Shown here piece after piece: positions 1 to 4,841 of a stretch of DNA of 6,313 bases. Origin of the DNA: Sulfuricurvum sp. (GTDB taxonomy: Bacteria; Campylobacterota; Campylobacteria; Campylobacterales; Sulfurimonadaceae); contig DZBC01000126.1 of assembly GCA_022729835.1 (NCBI GenBank), forward strand, positions 1 to 6,313, given 5' to 3'. A model generated the notes under the pieces. It did not search any database and was not told the DNA's origin. It saw only the letters and a list, made by a program, of their open reading frames with translations. How positions within the stretch are numbered: position 1 is the first letter of the stretch; each line of letters starts with the position of its first letter. The position numbers and the translations under genes are program-made.

Positions 1-117
1 AAGAGCGCGCAGACGATGGATGATTTGGCCGATTCGCCGATGATGCAGCAGGCCAAGGCCGATCAGGCCGCTTTTGCGCCTTATGAGGATCTGCAGCCCT
101 TTGCGGTAGTGCCCTAA
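1..117 (+). CDS. C-terminal end of an unidentified protein (partial)
   Basis: The first frame is open from base 1 to a TAA at 115-117 and gives 38 residues ending in LQPFAVVP. The start lies outside the window. The stretch is Ala-, Gln-, Met- and Asp-rich (for example SPMMQQAKADQAAF) and has no membrane segment or motif that I recognise. Its codon choice resembles that of the neighbouring genes, and the stop sits one base before the stop of the opposing operon, a typical tail-to-tail arrangement in a compact genome. This makes a real gene likely, but the fragment is too short to name a family, and chance openness of 39 codons cannot be excluded. Confidence 0.55.
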   Translation, partial: KSAQTMDDLADSPMMQQAKADQAAFAPYEDLQPFAVVP

Positions 118-118
118 G

Positions 119-1015
119 TTACGCCTCGGTCGCTATCTCCAGCGTGATGATGGAGTCTTCGACGGTAGCGAGTGAACCGCGCTCGCCGCTGCGCAGGTAG
201 TGGACAAACGCGTCGATCTCTTTGAGCAGCGGTTCATCTTTTTTGATGTGGCAGCCGCGCACGACGTAGGAGTTGTTGACGTGGTAGCCTGAGAACTCGT
301 GGAGCTCTTGCGCGATCAGGTCGGCTTCGTAGTAGGCCTCTTTGCAGGCCACCTCGATGCGCCGTTTTTTAAACGGGGTGAGCCAGTTGGTGGTGATGTC
401 GGCGATGATAGCGTCTTGCAGCTCGAAGCTGAGCACCGCGTTGTCTTCGTGGTGGTTGTGGATTTTACGGCTTTTGAAGATCGCTTTGTTGAGGATCTCT
501 TTACATGTAATGAAGCGGATCAGGTCGATATCGTGTACCGATAGGTCGGTGAGTACGCCCACATCGGCGATGCGCGGCGGGAAGGGGCCGACACGGGTGA
601 TGGCCACCGAGTAGATCTCTTTGCCTTCGAGCTCTTTTTTGAGCCCCGCGACGACCGGATTGAAGCGCTCAACATGGCCCACGCAGCTTTTCAGACCGCT
701 TTGCGCGACGGCGCGTGCGATGGTTTTGGCGTCTTCAATGGTCGATGCGGCGGGTTTTTCGATAAAAATATGCACCCCGTGCGCGATACATGTAAGCGCT
801 ACCTCTTTGTGCAAAAAGGTCGGTACGGCGATCACTGCTGCATCAGGTTTGGTTGCGCGCAGCATCGTTTCGACGTCGGTAAAAAAAGGCTCATCATAGA
901 CGCCGTTTTGAGCTACGTCGCACAGGGCGCAGATGGTGATATCACGGCGCTCTTTGTAGAGGCGGTAGTGGTTGCGGCCCATTGAGCCTAGACCGATAAT
1001 GGCGATTTTAAGCAT
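119..1015 (-). CDS. gnnA: GnnA-like UDP-N-acetylglucosamine 3-dehydrogenase (Gfo/Idh/MocA family)
   Basis: Predicted NAD-dependent cytosolic oxidoreductase of 298 residues. Seen: an N-terminal Rossmann fold with the nucleotide loop GLGSMGRNH (8-16), the family EKP motif (86-88), GHVERFNP (113-120), and the C-terminal domain signature TDLSVHDIDLIRF (156-168) with H161 and D164 as likely catalytic or substrate residues. Length is normal for the family. Known: GnnA of Acidithiobacillus and Campylobacter jejuni oxidises UDP-GlcNAc at C3 so that GnnB can aminate it for lipid A. Inferred: this role, because the gene follows a DegT-type aminotransferase gene with an 8-base overlap and lies in the lpxB operon. 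The ATG is preceded by AAGG six bases away, inside the end of gnnB. The chief alternative is WlbA/WbpB, which acts on UDP-GlcNAcA for O-antigen; lpxB linkage favours GnnA. The gene carries two copies of the TTACATGTAA word, encoding I169-T-C-K172 and L74-T-C-I77. Confidence 0.72.
   Translation of the reverse strand: MLKIAIIGLGSMGRNHYRLYKERRDITICALCDVAQNGVYDEPFFTDVETMLRATKPDAAVIAVPTFLHKEVALTCIAHGVHIFIEKPAASTIEDAKTIARAVAQSGLKSCVGHVERFNPVVAGLKKELEGKEIYSVAITRVGPFPPRIADVGVLTDLSVHDIDLIRFITCKEILNKAIFKSRKIHNHHEDNAVLSFELQDAIIADITTNWLTPFKKRRIEVACKEAYYEADLIAQELHEFSGYHVNNSYVVRGCHIKKDEPLLKEIDAFVHYLRSGERGSLATVEDSIITLEIATEA
501..510. repeat. TTACATGTAA palindrome, perfect copy (gnnA)
   Basis: Perfect 10-bp palindrome inside gnnA. 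Read in frame as xTT ACA TGT AAx it gives I169-T170-C171-K172, directly after the conserved HDIDLIRF block. Confidence 0.9.
786..795. repeat. TTACATGTAA palindrome, 9 of 10 (gnnA)
   Basis: ATACATGTAA on the plus strand, one end base changed; core TACATGTA at 787-794 intact. It gives L74-T75-C76-I77 in gnnA, in the same frame as the copy at 501-510. Confidence 0.85.
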
Positions 1016-2111
1016 GGATCGCCTTGAGCGCGGTGATAATCTGCTCTTGGTCTGTGTGGGAGAGAAAAGGGCTCATTGGTAGTGACATGATCTCCTCACT
1101 CACCTTTTCGCTGATGGGGAAGTCGCCCGATTTGTAGCCCAGCGGCGCGAAGGCCTCTTGCAGGTGCAGCGCCATGGGGTAGTGTACGGCGGTCGGGATG
1201 CCGCGCGCACTCAGCGTCGCTGCGACGTTGTCGCGGTCTTTGACGCGGATGGAGTATTGGGCGTAGACGCTGTCGCGGTCGGCTTTGATGTAGGGGGTGG
1301 TGACGTTGTTACATGTAAAGAGACCGTCGTCGTAGCGCGCGGCGATCTTTTGGCGCAGGGCGAGCTCGTGGTCGAAGTGTTTGAGTTTGACGTTTAGTAC
1401 CGCCGCTTGAATCGCGTCGAGACGGCCGTTGATCCCGATGTAGCGGTGTTTGTAGCGGGCGTTTTGGCCGTGGTTGAGCAACATCCGCATCTTCTGCGCA
1501 AGCGCGTCGTCGCTCGTGAAGATCGCGCCGCCGTCGCCATAACAGCCCAGCGGTTTGGAGGGGAAAAAGGAGGTGCACCCGATGGCAGAGAGGTTGCACG
1601 ATTTTTTGCCCTTGTAGCTTGCGCCGAAGCTCTGGCAGGCGTCTTCGATGACGCAAATGCCGTGTTTTTCAGCGATGGCGTTGATGGCGTCCATATCGGC
1701 GCACTGACCATAAAGCGAGACGGGAATGATCGCTTTGGTGTGCTTGGTGATGGCCGCTTCGATCTTGTGGGCATCGATGTTATAGGTGTTCTCCTCGATA
1801 TCGACAAAGACACTTTTGGCACCCAAAAATGCGATCACTTCGGCGGTGGCGATAAAGGTGAAGGGGGTGGTGATGACCTCGTCTCCGTTGCCTATATCAA
1901 GCGCCATGAGCGCGAGCAGTAGGGCATCGGTGCCGCTGGAACAGGCGATGGCGTGCGCCGCGAGCGTATAGGCTGAGAGCGCGTTTTCGAGCGCTGCAAT
2001 CTTTGGCCCTCCGATAAACTGCGCACTCTCGCACACCTCTAAAATCTCGCGGTCGATCTCCTCTTTGTAGGCGCGGTACTGCGCCTGAAGATCAATAAAA
2101 TTGATAGCCAT
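1008..2111 (-). CDS. gnnB: GnnB-like PLP-dependent sugar-nucleotide 3-aminotransferase (DegT/DnrJ/EryC1 family)
   Basis: Fold type I aminotransferase of 367 residues, complete and of normal family length. Seen: the start MAINFIDLQAQY typical of the family, the PLP-phosphate loop ACSSGTDALL (56-65), FTFIATAEVI (84-93), the PLP-ring aspartate in VIEDACQSFGA (D157), the Schiff-base lysine in SFFPSKPLGCYGDGG (K186), GRLDAIQAAVL (229-239) and HYP (310-312). Known: GnnB transfers an amino group from glutamate to the 3-keto sugar made by GnnA, giving UDP-2-acetamido-3-amino-2,3-dideoxyglucose. Inferred: this substrate, from the adjacent gnnA-like gene and from lpxB immediately upstream. The ATG overlaps the lpxB stop by one base (TAATG) and has AGGAG five bases upstream, so the two are probably translationally coupled. 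Alternatives are WlbC/WbpE-type or other 3- or 4-aminotransferases, which cannot be separated by motif alone. One palindrome copy encodes F265-T-C-N268, in a stretch between conserved blocks. Confidence 0.74.
   Translation of the reverse strand: MAINFIDLQAQYRAYKEEIDREILEVCESAQFIGGPKIAALENALSAYTLAAHAIACSSGTDALLLALMALDIGNGDEVITTPFTFIATAEVIAFLGAKSVFVDIEENTYNIDAHKIEAAITKHTKAIIPVSLYGQCADMDAINAIAEKHGICVIEDACQSFGASYKGKKSCNLSAIGCTSFFPSKPLGCYGDGGAIFTSDDALAQKMRMLLNHGQNARYKHRYIGINGRLDAIQAAVLNVKLKHFDHELALRQKIAARYDDGLFTCNNVTTPYIKADRDSVYAQYSIRVKDRDNVAATLSARGIPTAVHYPMALHLQEAFAPLGYKSGDFPISEKVSEEIMSLPMSPFLSHTDQEQIITALKAIHA
1309..1318. repeat. TTACATGTAA palindrome, perfect copy (gnnB)
   Basis: Perfect 10-bp palindrome inside gnnB, giving F265-T266-C267-N268. 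Six of the eight other cysteines in gnnB use TGC, whereas the word forces TGT. Confidence 0.9.
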
Positions 2112-3160
2112 TAATACTCCTCACTCAAGATAATTTCCGCCATACGCGCCGAACTGCCGCTTTTAAGATAGCCGCGTAGCGTGCTTGCGTCACGGCAAAA
2201 GGCCTCGCGGTCGCATTCACGATAGGCTTGCAGCAGGTTGGATACACTCACCTCATCTTGCAACAGTTCGCGGTGCAGTGCGCGTCCTTGCATCTGATCG
2301 AACATAATGTTGCCAAGCCCGACATAGCGCAGCTTCACCAGCGCTCTGGCGATCAGGTAATCAAGCCTTTTGGCGCGGTACGCCAGTACAAAAGGGGTGC
2401 CGATCAGCGCCGCTTCAAGCGTCGCGGTACCACTACAGATAAAAGCAAAATCGCTTCGATACAAGGCGTCATGCGCATCGTGCGTGATGGTAAATCCTGA
2501 AATGTTACCGTAGAGTTCATTGATTTGCGCCTGTGAAAAGGTGCGCGGGATGACGAGCAGTGCCTCTTCCTTAAGCTGGGGGCGGAGTGTGTGAAAGTAG
2601 GGCATGAGTCGGGAGATTTCGCCGCGTCTGGAGCCGGGCATAAAGGTGATGATACCGTTACATGTAGCCCCCTCTTTGCGCTTTTGGATCTGATCGAGCA
2701 GGGGGTGGCCGACATACTCGATGGGGGCGCTGCGGCTATAGTAAGAAGGCTCAAACGGCAAGATGGAGCAGAGCCGATCGATGGTGCGCTCAAGCACGGG
2801 GATGCGCTTTTTCTTCCATGCCCACGCTTGAGGCAGGATGTAGTAGATGATGACCTTGTGCGGATAGCGCTTTTTAAGGGCTTTGGCCAGCGGCAGGTTG
2901 AAGCCCGAGGAGTCGATGAGTAGCACCTTGTCGGCCTCTTTGGCCAGATCGAGCATCTGATCTTTGAGCCGAAAAAAGAAGCGCAGTTTTTTGGCGGCGT
3001 CTACAAAGCCCATGACGGCCAGAGCGCTCAGATCAACGATGCTCTCTCCAAGCGTGCGGTCAAAAATGCCGCAAAGTTCGACGTCATCGCCTAGATGCGC
3101 CTTGATAGAGGCGAGATGGAGGTTGGCGGAGTGCTCCAGAGCGCTTACAAGTAGCTTCAT
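2111..3160 (-). CDS. lpxB: Lipid-A-disaccharide synthase
   Basis: Glycosyltransferase family 19 enzyme of 349 residues, slightly short for the family. It condenses UDP-diacylated glucosamine (or the 2,3-diamino analogue) with lipid X to form the beta-1,6 lipid A disaccharide at the inner face of the inner membrane. Seen: PQAWAWKKKR (110-119), LPFE (134-137), YVGHPL (149-154), MPGSRRGEI (174-182), SGTATLEAALIGTP (243-256) and LGNIMFDQMQGRALHRELLQ (282-301), all in the expected order. Odd: the N-terminal GEASGD-type motif is replaced by LEHSAN (9-14), and the usual PDFN is SGFN (85-88). From memory the first variant is usual in Campylobacter and Helicobacter LpxB. The ATG overlaps the cytochrome c stop by four bases (ATGA). 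A GGAG-type ribosome site stands about ten bases upstream. The palindrome copy at 2658-2667 encodes A165-T-C-N168 in a linker just before MPGSR. Confidence 0.93.
   Translation of the reverse strand: MKLLVSALEHSANLHLASIKAHLGDDVELCGIFDRTLGESIVDLSALAVMGFVDAAKKLRFFFRLKDQMLDLAKEADKVLLIDSSGFNLPLAKALKKRYPHKVIIYYILPQAWAWKKKRIPVLERTIDRLCSILPFEPSYYSRSAPIEYVGHPLLDQIQKRKEGATCNGIITFMPGSRRGEISRLMPYFHTLRPQLKEEALLVIPRTFSQAQINELYGNISGFTITHDAHDALYRSDFAFICSGTATLEAALIGTPFVLAYRAKRLDYLIARALVKLRYVGLGNIMFDQMQGRALHRELLQDEVSVSNLLQAYRECDREAFCRDASTLRGYLKSGSSARMAEIILSEEY
2658..2667. repeat. TTACATGTAA palindrome, 9 of 10 (lpxB)
   Basis: TTACATGTAG on the plus strand; core TACATGTA at 2659-2666 intact. It gives A165-T166-C167-N168 of LpxB, in the variable linker before the MPGSR motif. 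Confidence 0.85.
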
Positions 3161-3516
3161 GATCCGCCGTCTCCCCAGGTTTGAAATTTAGCACTCACCC
3201 CTTCGCCCGTCTCATCTACAAATTCGTGCAGATAGGTCGAGAGCGCGTCGATCTGTGCATCGCTAAGCGGCTGGGCGAAGGGGATCATGATCTGCGCGAT
3301 TTGGGTCTCTGTCACGCCGCTGCGGTACTGCTCGAGCCGATGGGCCAAAAAGCCTTTGGCGCGGTTGGCAAGGGTGGGGTAGGAGGTCATCCCCTCGGCC
3401 TTGAGGCCATGACAGCCGTTGCACCCCTTCTCAAAATAGAGTGCGCGGCCTTGCTCATAGAGCGTCGCGTCGCCCTGAAGGCAAAGCGCCAGAAAAAGCG
3501 GTGCCATTAATCGCAA
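3157..3516 (-). CDS. Small periplasmic monohaem cytochrome c, first gene of the lpxB operon
   Basis: A 119-residue class I c-type cytochrome. Numbered from the chosen TTG start, it shows a short signal-like N-terminus (R2, hydrophobic 4-13), the haem-attachment motif CNGCH (C32, C35, H36) and an axial methionine candidate in QIMIPFAQPLSD (M77), followed by a helix DAQIDALSTYL typical of the c553/cytochrome cbb3 partner fold. It should shuttle electrons in the periplasm; the partner is unknown. Start choice: the frame stays open to 3627, but that would swallow the promoter and overlap the divergent gene. The TTG at 3514-3516 has AAGG exactly six bases upstream, the same spacing as the other genes here, and adds an arginine to the signal n-region. 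The ATG at 3505-3507 is the alternative and would shorten the protein by three residues. The stop overlaps the lpxB start by four bases. Confidence 0.85.
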   Translation of the reverse strand: MRLMAPLFLALCLQGDATLYEQGRALYFEKGCNGCHGLKAEGMTSYPTLANRAKGFLAHRLEQYRSGVTETQIAQIMIPFAQPLSDAQIDALSTYLHEFVDETGEGVSAKFQTWGDGGS

Positions 3517-3522
3517 ACTAAC

Positions 3523-3526
3523 CCTT
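3523..3526 (-). promoter_or_regulatory. Shine-Dalgarno site deciding the cytochrome c start
   Basis: On the leftward strand AAGG stands six bases before the TTG at 3516 but fifteen before the ATG at 3507. AAGG or AAAGG with a six-base spacer also precedes gnnA, the pyrC-like gene and (as AAGGA) the phosphatase, which is why I favour the TTG start. Confidence 0.5.
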
Positions 3527-3533
3527 CGTCCAC

Positions 3534-3539
3534 TAAAAT
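3534..3539 (+). promoter_or_regulatory. Possible -10 box for the rightward pyrC-like gene
   Basis: TAAAAT lies 26 bases before the ATG at 3566, with a start of transcription expected near 3546. No -35 box is convincing. If real, it lies back to back with the leftward -10 at 3547-3555, so the two polymerases would compete for one 49-bp region. Confidence 0.3.
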
Positions 3540-3546
3540 TAGCGCC

Positions 3547-3555
3547 ATTATACCA
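3547..3555 (-). promoter_or_regulatory. Extended -10 promoter of the cytochrome c-lpxB-gnnB-gnnA operon
   Basis: Read leftward, the sequence is TGGTATAAT, a consensus -10 box with the TGn extension used by sigma-70-type factors. No good -35 is seen at 17 bases, which is common in Campylobacterota, where the -10 dominates. Transcription would begin near 3540, giving a leader of about 25 bases before the TTG at 3516. The box lies inside the overlong version of the cytochrome frame, which is further evidence against that version. Confidence 0.65.
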
Positions 3556-3565
3556 AAGGCTTATC

Positions 3566-4786
3566 ATGATCATTTCCAATGCAACCGTGTGTGATGTGAA
3601 CGGAGTTCGAACATGTGATCTGCGCATCGAAGAGGGACTGATTTGCGAGATTGCGCCGCATATCCAAGGTACGGATCGGCTCGAACTTGAGGGCGTCTAT
3701 CTGCTCCCTTCGCTCATTGATGCCAACGTCCGTCCACGTGATGCACAGATCAGCGGCGTGAGTCTGGAGCGATTGGCCAACGAAGCACTGCGCGGCGGCG
3801 TAGGCACGGCGGTGCTACTCGGTGATACCAACCCCTCGATCGACAATGAGATCGTGTTGGAGTTTGTCCAGAATCAGCGCAGTCATGATGAAGGGGCTAC
3901 GCTTGAAGCGAGCGTCGCGTCGATCAACACCCAAGGCGGTATGAGCAATATTGCCATCTTGCTCAAGAAGGGTGCGGTGGCGCTGTATGTGCGCTCTTCG
4001 GCCAAAAACAACCTCTTTTGCCGCATCGCGGAGTACGCCAAGATGTACGATGTGACCCTCTTTGTCCGCGCCGAAGATGAATCGCTTGCCCAAGACGGGG
4101 TGATGTGCGAGGGCGAAGTGGCCGGAAGTTTGGGGCTGGTGGGAATCTCGCCGCTGAGCGAAATCTTACATGTAAGCCGCTTTATCGAGCTGGCGCGTCA
4201 CTATGACATCCGCATCGTCTTCAAATCGATCGCTCAGCCCAGATCGCTTGAGCTGATCCGCATGGCCAAAAGCGAAGGGATCCGGGTGCAAGCGGAGGTG
4301 AGCCTGCATCATCTGATGCGCAGCGACCGCGCCTGCATCGGATTTAACACCGCCGCCAAGATCGATCCGCCGTTGCTGAGCGATACGAAGATGCTCGCCC
4401 TACGCGACGCACTGATCGGGGGGCGTATCGATATGCTCACCATCTTGCAGCATGCTCAATCTCCCGTGAACAAAGACCACGCCTTTGCCGAAGCGGCGTA
4501 CGGCTGCGATACCATTACGGATGCGCTGAGCCTCTATTACACCACATTGATCGAGAGCGGCCTGATCGATTGGCCCACACTCATTGCGCTTACATGTAAA
4601 GCTACCGCTGCCTCCATCGGCCGCGAAGCTGGAGTGATCCGCGAGGGGATGCGCTGTGATATGGTCGTGTTTGATCCAACCTTGCGGCGCACGGTGAAGA
4701 ATACAGGCTCACTTTATCACGGCGAAGAGCTGCATGGTGCGGTGCGCATGGCCTTTTTGGGTGATCGGATCGTGACCTTTTCGTAA
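3566..4786 (+). CDS. Dihydroorotase-like protein lacking the metal site (PyrC'/PyrX type)
   Basis: A 406-residue member of the class I dihydroorotase/amidohydrolase family, close to full length. Conserved framework: LLPSLIDANVRPRD (47-59), GDTNP (86-90), VRAEDESL (167-174), EVSLHHL (244-250), DPPL (267-270) and GMRCDMVVFDP (361-371). The catalytic residues are gone: the HxH pair is N54 and R56, the histidine of HAED is R168, the histidine of the usual HVST-like strand aligns with F219, and the aspartate of TDHAPH is Q295. It therefore should not hydrolyse dihydroorotate. Known: inactive dihydroorotases of Pseudomonas type assemble with aspartate transcarbamoylase (PyrB), and Campylobacter and Helicobacter carry a second pyrC-like gene. 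Inferred: a structural role in pyrimidine synthesis; no pyrB is in the window. AAAGG stands six bases before the ATG. Two palindrome copies lie inside, encoding L201-H-V-S204 and L342-T-C-K345. Confidence 0.85.
   Translation: MIISNATVCDVNGVRTCDLRIEEGLICEIAPHIQGTDRLELEGVYLLPSLIDANVRPRDAQISGVSLERLANEALRGGVGTAVLLGDTNPSIDNEIVLEFVQNQRSHDEGATLEASVASINTQGGMSNIAILLKKGAVALYVRSSAKNNLFCRIAEYAKMYDVTLFVRAEDESLAQDGVMCEGEVAGSLGLVGISPLSEILHVSRFIELARHYDIRIVFKSIAQPRSLELIRMAKSEGIRVQAEVSLHHLMRSDRACIGFNTAAKIDPPLLSDTKMLALRDALIGGRIDMLTILQHAQSPVNKDHAFAEAAYGCDTITDALSLYYTTLIESGLIDWPTLIALTCKATAASIGREAGVIREGMRCDMVVFDPTLRRTVKNTGSLYHGEELHGAVRMAFLGDRIVTFS
3609..3618. repeat. Weak relative of the palindrome (pyrC-like gene)
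   Basis: GAACATGTGA keeps the ACATGT centre but has lost both outer pairs. It gives R15-T16-C17-D18, again a Thr-Cys pair. It could be a decayed copy or chance. Confidence 0.3.
4166..4175. repeat. TTACATGTAA palindrome, perfect copy (pyrC-like gene, first)
   Basis: Perfect copy, extended to the 12-bp palindrome CTTACATGTAAG at 4165-4176. It is read as TTA CAT GTA AGC, giving L201-H-V-S204. It is the only copy in this frame. Confidence 0.9.
4590..4599. repeat. TTACATGTAA palindrome, perfect copy (pyrC-like gene, second)
   Basis: Perfect copy giving L342-T343-C344-K345 in the pyrC-like protein. Confidence 0.9.
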
Positions 4787-4841
4787 GGTTGGTGTAATTC
4801 TGCCGCGATAGGATACAAGCCTTACATGTAAAGGAACACCT
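4787..4841 (+). promoter_or_regulatory. Leader of the phosphatase gene with AAGGA ribosome site and TTACATGTAA palindrome
   Basis: The 55 bases between the pyrC-like stop and the phosphatase ATG hold the ribosome site AAGGA (4831-4835 region), six bases before the ATG. The perfect palindrome 4822-4831 abuts and shares its last A with this site. TTGGTG at 4789-4794 could be a -35, with a poor -10 (GATACA) 17 bases on; this is weak, and the gene may instead be read from the pyrC-like promoter. I see no recognisable Pho box. Any protein bound to the palindrome would cover the ribosome-site DNA, but the word is frequent all over the window, so a gene-specific operator is not shown. Confidence 0.4.
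4822..4831. repeat. TTACATGTAA palindrome, perfect copy (phosphatase leader)
   Basis: Perfect copy, the only one in a clear intergenic leader. Its last A is the first base of the AAGGA ribosome site of the phosphatase gene. Confidence 0.9.

Noticed and set aside
1407..1922. Long open frame on the plus strand opposite gnnB, and similar frames opposite the other genes
   Set aside because: They mirror strongly conserved genes on the other strand and have low-complexity, motif-free translations; they are shadows of GC-rich coding DNA.
3517..3627. Longer cytochrome c frame starting at an ATG at 3627
   Set aside because: It would place 37 non-signal residues before the hydrophobic segment, overlap the divergent gene by 62 bases and include the operon promoter; TTG at 3516 has a well-spaced ribosome site.
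4789..4805. Sigma-54-like promoter (TTGG ... TGCC) before the phosphatase gene
   Set aside because: The spacing between GG and GC is nine bases instead of the strict ten, and the flanks fit the consensus poorly.
4787..4841. Pho box upstream of the phosphatase gene
   Set aside because: No repeated element resembling the E. coli or Campylobacter Pho operator is visible in the 55-base leader.
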